Below, in pieces: positions 32,867 to 41,451 of a DNA stretch of 64,000 bases. A program made the position numbers and the translations under genes. Source of the stretch: Actinomycetes bacterium (lineage in GTDB: Bacteria; Actinomycetota; Actinomycetes; Propionibacteriales; Propionibacteriaceae); the NCBI GenBank assembly GCA_023460935.1, contig JAEWOI010000022.1:62001-126000 (forward strand). Direction: 5' to 3'. The notes beneath the pieces were generated by a model that was not told the origin of the DNA, ran no database searches, and saw only the letters and a program-made list of their open reading frames with translations. How positions within the stretch are numbered: the first letter of the stretch is position 1; the number at the start of each line of letters is the position of its first letter.

Positions 32867-33478
32867 GTGGACGCGCGCGCCGAGCTCTTCGGCGCCGGTG
32901 CCGAGCAGATAAGTCAATATGTGGACATATTGGCAAGTAGAGGTATCGATTGGGGTCTGCTCGGGCCCCGCGAGGCCGGCCGGCTCTGGGAGCGGCACGT
33001 GCTGAACTCGGTCGCTCTTGCCCCGCTGGTCGGCGAGGGTGTGACGGTAGTCGACGTCGGGAGCGGTGCTGGGCTGCCCGGGCTGCCTTTGGCCATCCTC
33101 CGCCCGGATCTCTCGGTGACCCTGCTCGAGTCGTTGCTGCGGCGCGTCAGCTTCCTGGAACTGGCCGTGACCGAGCTCGGGCTTGGTGGCCGGGTCTCCG
33201 TGGTCCGCTCGCGCGCCGAGGATCACAGGGCACGCTACGACGTCGTGACCTGCCGGGCCGTGGCGCCACTCCCCCGCCTGGTCGGCTGGTGCACTCCCCT
33301 GCTGGCCCGCGGTGGGCGGTTGTTGGCGTTGAAAGGCGAGTCGGCGGCCACCGAGCTGGCCGAGGCAACTCCTGCTGTGCGCAGGGCCGGGCTCACCGGG
33401 GCGGTGCATGAGCTTGCCGTGCCGGGCACCCGGGAAACCACCTGGGTGGTCGAGTTGCGCCGCGTGCGCGAAGGCTGA
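32867..33478 (+). CDS. rsmG: 16S rRNA (guanine-N7) methyltransferase RsmG
   Basis: The 203-residue Rossmann methyltransferase has the SAM-binding VVDVGSGAGLPGLPLAI, LLESLLRRVSFLE and VVTCRAVAPLPRLVGW. It methylates G527 of 16S rRNA near the streptomycin site; loss gives low-level streptomycin resistance. The GTG start has no ribosome site and lies three bases after jag, so it probably depends on coupled translation. A stretch at 32900-32945 is notably AT-rich for this genome. Confidence 0.95.
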   Translation: MDARAELFGAGAEQISQYVDILASRGIDWGLLGPREAGRLWERHVLNSVALAPLVGEGVTVVDVGSGAGLPGLPLAILRPDLSVTLLESLLRRVSFLELAVTELGLGGRVSVVRSRAEDHRARYDVVTCRAVAPLPRLVGWCTPLLARGGRLLALKGESAATELAEATPAVRRAGLTGAVHELAVPGTRETTWVVELRRVREG

Positions 33479-33533
33479 GTCGGCCACGGGCAGGTGTCGC
33501 GTCCGGTCTGGCGGAGCTGAACGCTTATCCTGA

Positions 33534-33549
33534 TGTTTCACGTGAAACG
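33534..33549. promoter_or_regulatory. parS centromere site, upstream of parA
   Basis: TGTTTCACGTGAAACG matches the bacterial parS consensus TGTTTCACGTGAAACA at 15 of 16 positions. It lies 17 bases before the parA start and is the loading site for ParB. Confidence 0.92.
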
Positions 33550-33566
33550 TCCGATCCAGGAGAACA

Positions 33567-34499
33567 ATGACGATCACTCCCCCGTCCGCTCCACGACGGG
33601 TCAGCTTCGAGGAGCCTGAGTTCGGCAGCCCCGAGGAAGTCCGACCGGACGACCTCGACTTCCATGTTCCACGTGAAACATCACTCCCCCGGCCTGTCCG
33701 CACCCGCACCCTCGTGATCGCCAACCAGAAGGGCGGCGTGGGCAAGACCACCACCGCGGTGAACCTCGCCACGGCACTCGCGCTGGGCGGCCTGAGCGTC
33801 CTTGTGATCGACCTGGATCCGCAGGGCAACGCGTCCACAGCCCTCGGGGTGGACCACAACGAGGGTGTCCAGGGCACCTACGAGGTGCTCACCGCGAACT
33901 CGCCCATCGAAAGCCTGATCAAGCCGTCCCCGGAGGCGGACGGGTTGTGGGTCCTCCCCGCCACCATCGACCTTGCTGGGGCTGAGATCGGGCTGGTCAG
34001 CACGCCCGCGCGGGAGAGCCGGCTGCTGCACGCACTCCGCAAGTTCAACGCCAAGTACCGCCCCGACTACGTGCTCATCGACTGCCCGCCGTCATTGGGG
34101 CTGCTCACCTTGAACGCCCTGGTCGCGGCGGAGGAGATCCTGATTCCCATCCAGTGCGAGTACTACGCGCTGGAGGGGGTCTCGCAGCTCCTGCGCACCA
34201 TCAACCTCGTCAAGGGGTCGATGAACGACCAGCTCTACCTCTCCACGGTGCTGCTCACGATGTACGACGGACGAACCCGGCTGGCCGCCCAGGTGGCGGC
34301 GGAGGTGCGCCAGCACTTCCCGAAGGAGACCCTCCGGGCGGCCATCCCGCGCTCGGTGCGGGTGTCGGAGGCGCCCAGCTACGGTCAGTCCGTGCTCACC
34401 TACCACGCCGCTTCTGCCGGCGCCCAGGCCTACTTCGAGGCCGCCACCGAACTGGCCGAGCGCGGCGCGGCCCTCGACGATGAGGAGAAGTCGGCATGA
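33567..34499 (+). CDS. parA: Chromosome partitioning ATPase ParA
   Basis: The 310-residue Walker-type ATPase has the deviant Walker A NQKGGVGKTTTAVNLA, LVIDLDPQGNAST and IDCPPSLGLLTLNAL. It forms the nucleoid-bound gradient that moves ParB-parS complexes. An N-terminal extension of about 45 residues precedes the core, and its DNA contains a parS site. GGAG lies seven bases before the ATG. The 3' end overlaps parB by four bases. Confidence 0.96.
   Translation: MTITPPSAPRRVSFEEPEFGSPEEVRPDDLDFHVPRETSLPRPVRTRTLVIANQKGGVGKTTTAVNLATALALGGLSVLVIDLDPQGNASTALGVDHNEGVQGTYEVLTANSPIESLIKPSPEADGLWVLPATIDLAGAEIGLVSTPARESRLLHALRKFNAKYRPDYVLIDCPPSLGLLTLNALVAAEEILIPIQCEYYALEGVSQLLRTINLVKGSMNDQLYLSTVLLTMYDGRTRLAAQVAAEVRQHFPKETLRAAIPRSVRVSEAPSYGQSVLTYHAASAGAQAYFEAATELAERGAALDDEEKSA
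33665..33680. promoter_or_regulatory. parS site inside parA
   Basis: TGTTCCACGTGAAACA is one base from the parS consensus and lies within codons of the ParA N-terminal extension, 116 bases from the first site's end. Confidence 0.9.
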
Positions 34500-35401
34500 A
34501 CGCAGCCAGGGCGCGCACCGGACTGGGCCGGGGGCTGGGCGACCTGCTCCAGCGAACCGACCCGGAACTGGCACCGCAGGCCGGCAAGCCGGAGCCGGCC
34601 GACGGCGTCCCCGCCGGCGCGCGGTTCGCAGAGGTTCCGATCGCGGCGATCCGGCCGAACCCGAGGCAGCCCCGCACGGTTTTCGACGAGGACGCGCTGG
34701 CCGAGCTGGTGGCCTCGATCTCCGAGGTCGGGCTGCTGCAGCCGGTGGTCGTGCGGCCCCTGGACGACGGGCGCTACGAGCTGGTGATGGGGGAGCGCCG
34801 GCTGCGCGCGAGTCAACAAGCCGGTTTATCGACAATTCCGGCGATCGTGCGCCGGACCGAGGACGCCGACCTGCTCCGCGACGCCCTGCTGGAGAACCTG
34901 CACCGGGCGCAGCTCAATCCGCTCGAGGAGGCCGCCGCCTACCAGCAGATGCTGAGCGACTTCGACTGCACGCAGGAGGAGCTGTCGGTGCGGATCAAGC
35001 GGTCGCGCCCGCAGATCTCGAACACCATCCGCCTGCTGCAGCTGCCGGCGCCGGTACAGCGACGGGTTGCCGCGGGGGTACTCAGCGCAGGGCACGCCCG
35101 CGCGCTGCTGATGCTGCCGGACGCAGCGGCGATGGAGCACCTGGCCACACGGATTGTCGCGGAGGGGCTGTCGGTGCGGGCCGCTGAGGAGATCGTGGCC
35201 GTGGGGGAGCACGGCACCCGGCGGGCGCCCCGCTCCAACCGCCCGGCCGAGCTGTCAGCCACCGCCGCCGAACTGCAGCGCGAACTGGGCGAACGCCTCG
35301 ACACCCGCGTAATGGTCAGCGAGGGCAGGAGCAAGGGCCGGATCGTGATCGAGTTCGCCGGAGAGGAGGACCTGGAGCGGATCGCCGGACTGTTGACCTA
35401 G
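34496..35401 (+). CDS. parB: Chromosome partitioning protein ParB
   Basis: The 301-residue protein has the N-terminal RGLGDLL, the CTP-binding ParB/Srx domain (IRPNPRQPRTVFDEDALAEL, then GLLQPVVVRP and the arginine-rich VMGERRLRAS) and ENLHRAQLNPLEEA. The central helix-turn-helix follows (TQEELSVRIKRSRPQISN), with a C-terminal dimer domain. It loads at parS and spreads as a sliding clamp. Its start overlaps the parA stop (ATGA). Confidence 0.96.
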   Translation: MNAARARTGLGRGLGDLLQRTDPELAPQAGKPEPADGVPAGARFAEVPIAAIRPNPRQPRTVFDEDALAELVASISEVGLLQPVVVRPLDDGRYELVMGERRLRASQQAGLSTIPAIVRRTEDADLLRDALLENLHRAQLNPLEEAAAYQQMLSDFDCTQEELSVRIKRSRPQISNTIRLLQLPAPVQRRVAAGVLSAGHARALLMLPDAAAMEHLATRIVAEGLSVRAAEEIVAVGEHGTRRAPRSNRPAELSATAAELQRELGERLDTRVMVSEGRSKGRIVIEFAGEEDLERIAGLLT

Positions 35402-35435
35402 CGACACAGCACTAAGTCGACAAAACGCTAGATGA

Positions 35436-35936
35436 CTACAGGCTCAGTTCGAGGTGCTCGACGTCGAACAACAGCCCGGGGTAGCTCGTCACGTCCAAAC
35501 TGGCGAAGCCCAGCCGCCGGTACCACAGCGAGAGCCGCAGGTTCTGCGCAACGATCCCGATCCGGAGCCGCTGACCGCCTGCGGCGCGGGCGCGCCGGGC
35601 GGCTTCTGCGACCAGCGCCTCGCCATGGCCGCGGTTCCTCGCGTCCGGGGCGACCGCCAGGTGCCGGAGCTCCCAGGTGCCGGGCCGGGAGCGGGAAGCG
35701 AGCGCGAATGCGCAGCCGAGGATCGACGGGTCTGCCACGGCGAACAGGTCTGCCGGCCTGGCCACCACCCGGGCCAGGTCGGCCGGGCCCCAGAAGGCCG
35801 GATTGCTCGGTGTGTTCTCCCTGGTGATGCCGAACTGCGCGGTCTCGGTGGCGAACGCCTCGTTCAGCACCCGCAAGCACTCCGCGTGGCGTTCCGGACC
35901 GACGTCCACGATCCGCGGGGCGGCTTCAGCCGGCAT
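35436..35936 (-). CDS. GNAT family N-acetyltransferase
   Basis: The 166-residue protein has the GNAT acetyl-CoA motif A (ELRHLAVAPDARNRGHGEALVAEA region with R-x2-G-x-G variant RNRGHG) and motif B (IVAQNLRLSLWYRRLGF). The substrate is unknown. The start overlaps the DUF3817 gene by 11 bases, so it is the last member of a tightly packed minus-strand group. Its stop faces parB across 34 bases. Confidence 0.85.
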   Translation of the reverse strand: MPAEAAPRIVDVGPERHAECLRVLNEAFATETAQFGITRENTPSNPAFWGPADLARVVARPADLFAVADPSILGCAFALASRSRPGTWELRHLAVAPDARNRGHGEALVAEAARRARAAGGQRLRIGIVAQNLRLSLWYRRLGFASLDVTSYPGLLFDVEHLELSL

Positions 35937-36306
35937 CTGCCGCCTCGGCCAGCCGCATCCGCTCCTGCACGTCCTTGCGCGCGGAGTGTTCCGCCCAGAA
36001 CGAGAGGAACGGCACTGTGCCGGCCAGCGCGATCACGATCAGCCGGCCCCAGGGCCAGTGCACCCGTCGGCCGAGGTCGTAGGCCGTGGCCAGCAGCACC
36101 ATGTACAGCCAGCCGTGGGGGACACCGGTCCAGGTGACCACCGCGCCGTTGTCTGCGAAGTACTTCAACGGCATCCCAACGACCACCAGCACCACCAGCA
36201 GCGCGCCGACGAGGTAGGCCATGATCCGGTAGCGCAACAATGCGCCGCGGATGCCTGGCACCTGCTCCGCCTTCAGCTCGGGAACGGCCTGTACCGGTGA
36301 ACTCAT
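35926..36306 (-). CDS. DUF3817 membrane protein
   Basis: The 126-residue protein has three predicted spans (about 28-48, 58-78 and 87-105) and the DUF3817 pattern RYRIMAYLVG, PLKYF and VPHGWLYMVLLATAYDLGRR. Function unknown. GGAGGA lies four bases before the ATG. It overlaps SURF1 by four bases and the GNAT gene by 11. Confidence 0.88.
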   Translation of the reverse strand: MSSPVQAVPELKAEQVPGIRGALLRYRIMAYLVGALLVVLVVVGMPLKYFADNGAVVTWTGVPHGWLYMVLLATAYDLGRRVHWPWGRLIVIALAGTVPFLSFWAEHSARKDVQERMRLAEAADAG

Positions 36307-37016
36307 TCTTCCTCCTGCGCCGACAGCGTACCCAGCCCGCCGCTGCGGCCGATCGCCTGCACGAACCGCACCGTCATGAAAGCTGCGAAGCCGGCGAAGA
36401 CCCACCACTGCAGCGCGTAACCGGCGTTCTGTACCGAGCCCTCGCCGGTGGGCAGGACCACCTCGGCCGCGCCCAGGCCCTGCGCCGCCGAGACCGCCGC
36501 GGGCAGTGTGACGAAGCCGGGCAGCAGCTGCTGTGGCCAGGCCTGGGCCAGCAACGGCAGCCGCACCGAGCCCAGCACCCCGTCCTGGGTGGCGTGCTCC
36601 GCGCCCGGTTCGGACGGCAGGAAGATCCCGCCCTGCTCCAGCTCTCCTGCCGGCGGGGGCGGCGCCGTGGCCTCCGGCCCGGGAAGGGTGCCCCGCACCA
36701 CCGGCAGGACCCGGCCGTCGCCGACCTCCAGCGCCGAAACCAGCCGGACCACGCCGTCCTCGCCGACCACCAGGGCCTGCTGGTCCGGCAGGTAGGTACC
36801 GGTCACCGTGACCTGGCGGCCGTAGACGTCACCGACGCTGCCGTCGGCCCCGACGTGCTCCAGCAGCGGCAGGGCCGGCATCGCCGCCCGGGCCTGCGCC
36901 GACTCGTTCTCCCGATCCTCGAAGACCCGCATCTGCCACAGGCCCAGCACCAGCATCGCAACTGTCACCGCAGCGCCCAGCACGGCCACCAGCACCTGCC
37001 TGGCACGGACGCCCAT
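36303..37016 (-). CDS. SURF1 family cytochrome oxidase assembly protein
   Basis: The 237-residue protein has an N-terminal span with the hallmark LGLWQMRVFEDREN and a C-terminal span with YALQWWVFAGFA. The region between them faces outside and contains VTVTGTYLPDQQALV. SURF1 aids heme insertion into aa3-type oxidase, so the organism is likely to respire oxygen. ATG 37016 is chosen eight bases past the ddl stop; an earlier start inside ddl (37070) is possible. Confidence 0.88.
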   Translation of the reverse strand: MGVRARQVLVAVLGAAVTVAMLVLGLWQMRVFEDRENESAQARAAMPALPLLEHVGADGSVGDVYGRQVTVTGTYLPDQQALVVGEDGVVRLVSALEVGDGRVLPVVRGTLPGPEATAPPPPAGELEQGGIFLPSEPGAEHATQDGVLGSVRLPLLAQAWPQQLLPGFVTLPAAVSAAQGLGAAEVVLPTGEGSVQNAGYALQWWVFAGFAAFMTVRFVQAIGRSGGLGTLSAQEEE

Positions 37017-37024
37017 CTGCGGGA

Positions 37025-37990
37025 TCAGCCCGCGTGGCGCGACCAGGCGTGATCCACCAGCCGCGCGCACAACAGCCCGAAGTCGTGGCCTGCGGCCTCC
37101 GCAGCCTGGGGCAGCAACGAGGTCTCGGTCATGCCCGGGGCAGAGTTCGTCTCCAGGATCACCGGAGTGCCGTCGGGCCGCACGATGATGTCGGCGCGGG
37201 ACAGGTCACGCAGCCCCAGCACCCGGTGGGCGGCCATCGCCAGCTCGGCGCACGCCAGCGACGCCTCCTCACCGAGGGTGGCCGGCACGATGAACCGGGT
37301 CTCCCCGGCGGTGTAACGGGCGGTGTAGTCGTAGATGCCGGAGTTCGGCCGGATCTCCACGGCCGGCAGCGCGGTGAGCTCACCGTCCAGCTCCAGGACG
37401 GTGACCGCCACCTCCGTACCCTCGATGAACTCCTCGACCACGGCGAGGTCGCCGTAGGAGTAGGCGCCCACCATGGCGGAGGGCAGCTCCTGCACGGCGT
37501 CGACCCGCGTGCAGCCGAGTGCCGATCCGCCCCGGGCCGGCTTGACCATCATGGGGAAGCCGATCCGCTCCCCGAGCGCCTCGACGAGCGCTGCGGCGCC
37601 CAGCTCCCGGAACATGTCGTGCGGAAGCGCTGAGGCCCGCGGCGTGGCCAGGCCGGCCTGCGCGAGGAGCGGTCCGCCGACCGCCTTGTTGAACGACCGC
37701 CGGCATGCCGCCGGCTCGGAACCGACATAGGCCACCCCGAGCAGGCTCAGCACCTGCTGCAGGCCGCCGTCCTCGCCCACCCCGCCGTGGAGCACGGGGA
37801 ACGCGACCGGGTCGGTCAGCCCGCGCAGCAGGTCGATCAGGTCGGGGGTCAGGTCGGACTCGATCACCTCCCGGCCCTGGTCGCGCAGGGCCTGCGCCAC
37901 GCGCCGGCCCGAGCGCAGCGAGACGTCGCGTTCGTGGGAGAGCCCGCCGGCGAGCACGACGATCGGGCCATGGGATCGGATGTCGGTCAT
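37025..37990 (-). CDS. ddl: D-alanine-D-alanine ligase
   Basis: The 321-residue ATP-grasp enzyme has the N-terminal VLAGGLSHERDVSLRSG and LHGGVGEDGGLQ, the ATP-binding GFPMMVKPARGGSALG and the metal/catalytic ILETNSAPGMTETSLLP. It joins two D-alanines for peptidoglycan. The second-product Ser in PARGGSALG is present. The usual actinobacterial Ddl is longer (about 360), so this is the short subtype. AGGGGA precedes the ATG, nine bases after the aminotransferase stop. Confidence 0.88.
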   Translation of the reverse strand: MTDIRSHGPIVVLAGGLSHERDVSLRSGRRVAQALRDQGREVIESDLTPDLIDLLRGLTDPVAFPVLHGGVGEDGGLQQVLSLLGVAYVGSEPAACRRSFNKAVGGPLLAQAGLATPRASALPHDMFRELGAAALVEALGERIGFPMMVKPARGGSALGCTRVDAVQELPSAMVGAYSYGDLAVVEEFIEGTEVAVTVLELDGELTALPAVEIRPNSGIYDYTARYTAGETRFIVPATLGEEASLACAELAMAAHRVLGLRDLSRADIIVRPDGTPVILETNSAPGMTETSLLPQAAEAAGHDFGLLCARLVDHAWSRHAG

Positions 37991-37999
37991 GTCTGTCCC

Positions 38000-39316
38000 C
38001 TAGTTGGTGTCCGGAGCCGGTCCGGTGGTGAGGTCGAGGTGCCGCGGGCTGCCGGCGCCGAGCCCGAAGGTGCGGTGCATCTCCTGCTCCTTCGCGAGCA
38101 CCTCACCGAGCCGGCGGGTGCCCTCGAAGATGCGTTCGGGAGTGGGGAAGCAGAACGACAGCCGCATGTTGCGGCTGCCCAGGCCGTCCGCGTAGAAGGC
38201 CGTGCCGGGGGTGTAGGCGACGCGGGCGGTGACGGCCCTGGGCAGCATCGCCTGCGAGTCCAGGCCCTCGGGCAGGGTCACCCAGACGAAGAAGCCGCCG
38301 TTGGGGACGGTCCAGGTCGTGCCCTGCGGCATGTGCTCGGCCAGGCCGGCGAGCATGGCGTCGCGACGCTCCCGGTACATGTCGCGGTAGGTGACGATCT
38401 GGCCCCGCCAGTCGAACTGGTCCAGGTAGCTGGCGATGGCGAACTGGCTGAACACCGGCGGGCAGAGCGTCGCGGCCTCCTGGGTGAGCACGAGCTTCTC
38501 CCGGACGGCGTGCGGTGCGAGCGCCCAACCGACGCGGAAGCCGGGGGCGAAGATCTTGGAGAACGAGCCGAGGTAGATGACGTTCTCGGCATCGATCGAG
38601 CGCAGCGCCGGTAGTGGTTCGGACTCGAGCGTGAGCAGGCCGTACGGGTTGTCCTCGATCACCAGCAGGCCGTGCTCAGCCGCGATCTCGACGATGGCGT
38701 GGCGGCGTTCCAGCGTCTGGCTCACGCCCGTCGGGTTCTGGAAGTTCGGGATCGTGTAGAGGAACTTGACCTGTCGCCCGGCGGCCTTCAGGCTCACCAG
38801 CGCGCCGCGCAGGGCCACCGGGTCGATGCCGTGCTCGTCCATGGCGACGTGGACCACCTGGCACTGGTAGGCCCGGAAGGTGCCAAGGGCGCCGACGTAG
38901 CTCGGCCCCTCGGCCAGCACCACGTCACCGGGATCGCAGAACACACGTGTGACCAGGTCGAGGGCCTGCTGGGAGCCGCAGGAGACCACCACGTCGTCAG
39001 CGTGGGCGTGGATGTGCTCCTCGGCCATCACCTCCACGATCTTCTCGCGCATGAACGGCTCGCCCTGGCCGGAGCCGTACTGCATGGCCTGGGTGCCGCG
39101 CTCGCTGATCAGCCGGTCGACCGCGGCACCCAGCGCCTCCCGCGGGAGGTCGGCGATGTTCGGCATGCCGCCAGCGAGGGAGACCACCTCTGGACGGTTG
39201 GCTACGGCGAACAGGGCGCGGACGGCGGAGACCGTCAGCCCGTGGGTTCGCTCGGCGTACGCGTCGATGTAGGGGTCCAGCCGCGAATCGCGGCGGGCCG
39301 GCTCTGGCAGGCTCAC
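38000..39316 (-). CDS. PLP-dependent class I/II aminotransferase
   Basis: The 438-residue fold-type I enzyme has MQYGSGQGEPFMREKIVEVM, VSCGSQQALDLVTRVF, NFQNPTGVSQ, the conserved IEDNPYGLL and the cofactor lysine in YLGSFSKIFAPGFRVGW. It resembles the 2-aminoadipate/aromatic aminotransferases related to MocR. The amino donor is unknown; its location before ddl suggests cell-wall or amino-acid supply only by context. GTG 39316 is preferred because the longer frame reads into the divergent gene. CAGTCT lies six bases upstream. Confidence 0.88.
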   Translation of the reverse strand: MSLPEPARRDSRLDPYIDAYAERTHGLTVSAVRALFAVANRPEVVSLAGGMPNIADLPREALGAAVDRLISERGTQAMQYGSGQGEPFMREKIVEVMAEEHIHAHADDVVVSCGSQQALDLVTRVFCDPGDVVLAEGPSYVGALGTFRAYQCQVVHVAMDEHGIDPVALRGALVSLKAAGRQVKFLYTIPNFQNPTGVSQTLERRHAIVEIAAEHGLLVIEDNPYGLLTLESEPLPALRSIDAENVIYLGSFSKIFAPGFRVGWALAPHAVREKLVLTQEAATLCPPVFSQFAIASYLDQFDWRGQIVTYRDMYRERRDAMLAGLAEHMPQGTTWTVPNGGFFVWVTLPEGLDSQAMLPRAVTARVAYTPGTAFYADGLGSRNMRLSFCFPTPERIFEGTRRLGEVLAKEQEMHRTFGLGAGSPRHLDLTTGPAPDTN

Positions 39317-39395
39317 CGCACCAGACTGCCGCACGGCGGGCCTAGGATGAAAACCGACCCACCCGCCGGGTGGACACGACCAGCGCGGAGGTGGC

Positions 39396-39941
39396 ATGCC
39401 GAGGCTATCGATGGTGACGCTGGCCGAACTGCCGGCGCTCGCGTGCCCGTACTGCGGCCGCAGGGTGCCGGCGGACACGCCGTGGGCGGCTTCGGCCGCG
39501 ACCCTGTGGGGCTGGTGCGGGGTGAAGCTGACCGTGGCCGGCGAGGTGTCCGGCCTGCTGCTGCTCGGCCCGCTGGAGTCTCCCGGCCAGGCCATGCTGG
39601 CCGGCGTCTGGGTTCGCCCCGAGTCGGTCGGTTCGGGTTACGGCCGCCAGCTCGTGCAGACCGCTGCCGCAGGGCTGGTGGAACAGAAGGCCCGCGTGAT
39701 CGTGGCCAGGGCCAGCCGGAACCACGTCCGCTGCGAGGCCCCGCCGCGGGAGTTCCTGCGGGCCGTCGGCTTCACCCGCGGCCGGGAGGACCGGCTGTGG
39801 CGCCTCGACCTCGACCGCGCCGTGGTGGGGGAGCGCAGCGTCGTGCGCAACGCCTTCGAGCGGTTCTGGGAGTCACTGCGCCCGGTGACCCCGCCGGAAC
39901 CTGCCGGCGGCGCCATCTCCGGGCGGGTGCACCGGGTCTGA
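39396..39941 (+). CDS. GNAT-like acetyltransferase with N-terminal Cys pair
   Basis: The 181-residue protein has a GNAT-like core: AGVWVRPESVGSGYGRQLVQ supplies the acetyl-CoA loop. Near the start it has CPYCGRRVPAD and WGWCGVKL, which could bind zinc. The C-terminus has a longer helix (FERFWESLRPV). Actinobacteria often carry such a gene near parB/trxA, but no substrate is known. GGAGG lies six bases before the ATG. Confidence 0.75.
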   Translation: MPRLSMVTLAELPALACPYCGRRVPADTPWAASAATLWGWCGVKLTVAGEVSGLLLLGPLESPGQAMLAGVWVRPESVGSGYGRQLVQTAAAGLVEQKARVIVARASRNHVRCEAPPREFLRAVGFTRGREDRLWRLDLDRAVVGERSVVRNAFERFWESLRPVTPPEPAGGAISGRVHRV

Positions 39942-39960
39942 GCCCGGCGCGTGCGGTCAC

Positions 39961-40284
39961 TCAGAGGTACTCGTCGATCGCCTTCAGCAGGACCGACTTC
40001 GGCTTGGCCCCGGTGAAGGACTTCACCACCTCGCCGCCGACGAAGATCTGGATCGTCGGCAGGCTGAGCACGCCCTGCTGGGTGGGCACCTGGGTGCTGG
40101 TGTTGGTGTCCATCTTCAGGAACGTGATCTTGTCGCCGTAGTCTCGGGCGAGTTCCTCGATGATCGGCGACAGCTGCTTGCACGGGGCGCACCAGTCGGC
40201 CCAGTAGTCGATCAGGACCGGCTTGGCTGACTTCAGCACGAGGTCGTTGAAGCTGGCGTCGGTGACATCGGCGACGGTGGCCAT
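39961..40284 (-). CDS. trxA: Thioredoxin
   Basis: The 107-residue thioredoxin fold has the redox motif WCAPC (about 32-36), the buried Asp of VLIDYWAD and the cis-Pro loop LSLPTIQIF. It reduces disulfides in cytosolic proteins using electrons from the reductase encoded 34 bases upstream, so the two probably form an operon. Confidence 0.97.
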   Translation of the reverse strand: MATVADVTDASFNDLVLKSAKPVLIDYWADWCAPCKQLSPIIEELARDYGDKITFLKMDTNTSTQVPTQQGVLSLPTIQIFVGGEVVKSFTGAKPKSVLLKAIDEYL

Positions 40285-40318
40285 CTGTGGCTCCTTCTCG
40301 TAGTGGGCTGCCGGGCGA

Positions 40319-41290
40319 TCAGGCGGAAGCGCCGGCGGGAGTGAGGCTAGCTGCGGCGTCGGACAGTGCCGCCAGGTAACGTTCGGCGTCCAGGGCGGCC
40401 GCGCAGCCCGTCCCGGCCGCGGTGATCGCCTGCCGGTAGGTGTGGTCGACCAGGTCGCCGGCAGCGAACACTCCGGGCAGGTTGGTGCGGGTGCTGGGGG
40501 CGTCGACCACGACGTAGCCGGCAGCGTCCACCTCCACCTGGCCGCGGACGATCTCCGAACGGGGGTCGTGGCCGATGGCCACGAACAGCCCCTGCACGGG
40601 CAGCTCCCTCGCCTCGCCGGTGATGGTGTCGGTGAGGGTGAGCCCGGACAGCGCCGACTCGCCCTGCAGGTCGGTTACCACCGAGTTCCAGGCGAAGCGG
40701 ATCTTCGGGTCGGCCTTCGCGCGGTCGACCATGATCTTGGAGCCGCGCAGCTCGTCGCGGCGGTGCACCAGCGTGACGCTGCGGGCGAAGCGGGTGAGGA
40801 ACGTGGCCTCCTCCAGCGCGGAGTCGCCACCGCCGACCACGGCGATGTCCTTGTCGCGGAAGAAGAACCCGTCGCAGGTGGCGCACCAGGACACGCCCCG
40901 CCCGCTCAGCCGCTCCTCCGCCGGCAGGCCGAGCTTGCGGTAGCCCGAACCCATGGCGAGGATCACCGCGCGGGCGGCGTAGTCGTTGCCCTCGGCGTCG
41001 GTGACCGTCTTGACCTCGCCCACCAGGTCGACAGCGGTCACGTCGTCGGTGATGATCTCGGCGCCGAAGCGCTCGGCCTGCGCGCGCATCGCCAGCATCA
41101 GGTCAGGGCCCATGATGCCGTCGGTGAACCCGGGGTAGTTCTCCACCTCCGTGGTGTTCATCAGGGCACCACCGGCGGTCAGCGCGCCCTCGAAGACCAG
41201 CGGGTTCAGCCCGGCCCTGGCTGTGTAGATGGCCGCGGCGTAGCCGGAAGGGCCGGAGCCGATGATGATGACCTCACGGATGTCGGACAT
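40319..41290 (-). CDS. trxB: Thioredoxin reductase
   Basis: The 323-residue flavoenzyme has the FAD loop GSGPSGYAAAIYTARA, redox-active CATC in SWCATCDGFFF, the NADPH loop VVGGGDSALEEATFL and the C-terminal FAD motif GVFAAGDLVDHTYRQAITAA. It passes electrons from NADPH to thioredoxin. TGAGGAAG lies before the ATG. Confidence 0.97.
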   Translation of the reverse strand: MSDIREVIIIGSGPSGYAAAIYTARAGLNPLVFEGALTAGGALMNTTEVENYPGFTDGIMGPDLMLAMRAQAERFGAEIITDDVTAVDLVGEVKTVTDAEGNDYAARAVILAMGSGYRKLGLPAEERLSGRGVSWCATCDGFFFRDKDIAVVGGGDSALEEATFLTRFARSVTLVHRRDELRGSKIMVDRAKADPKIRFAWNSVVTDLQGESALSGLTLTDTITGEARELPVQGLFVAIGHDPRSEIVRGQVEVDAAGYVVVDAPSTRTNLPGVFAAGDLVDHTYRQAITAAGTGCAAALDAERYLAALSDAAASLTPAGASA

Positions 41291-41438
41291 GAACTTCCTC
41301 AGGGAGTCTCGGGTAGGTGCCCCAGTTTACGAGCACCCGGGTGCGACACCGCGCTAAACCAAGATCGGACCCGCGGCATTCCCGCCCGGTGAGCGGGTCG
41401 GGCCTGCGAGCCCGTGGCCGGACAGGTGCGCGGCGCCG

Positions 41439-41444
41439 TAGCCT
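41439..41444 (+). promoter_or_regulatory. -10 box, leaderless methyltransferase gene
   Basis: TAGCCT ends seven bases before ATG 41452. Confidence 0.45.
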
Positions 41445-41451
41445 CGGCGGT

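Noticed and set aside
32900..32945. Possible frameshift or foreign insert in rsmG because of AT-rich codons
   Set aside because: The frame is continuous and the encoded residues (ISQYVDILASRGIDWGLLGP) match the RsmG N-terminus.
38000..39595. 531-residue version of the aminotransferase
   Set aside because: The extra 93 residues are antisense to the well-supported GNAT-like gene; GTG 39316 fits the family start.
41317..41451. 45-residue extension of the methyltransferase
   Set aside because: No ribosome site and Arg-rich composition; a -10 box at 41439-41444 places transcription start at ATG 41452.
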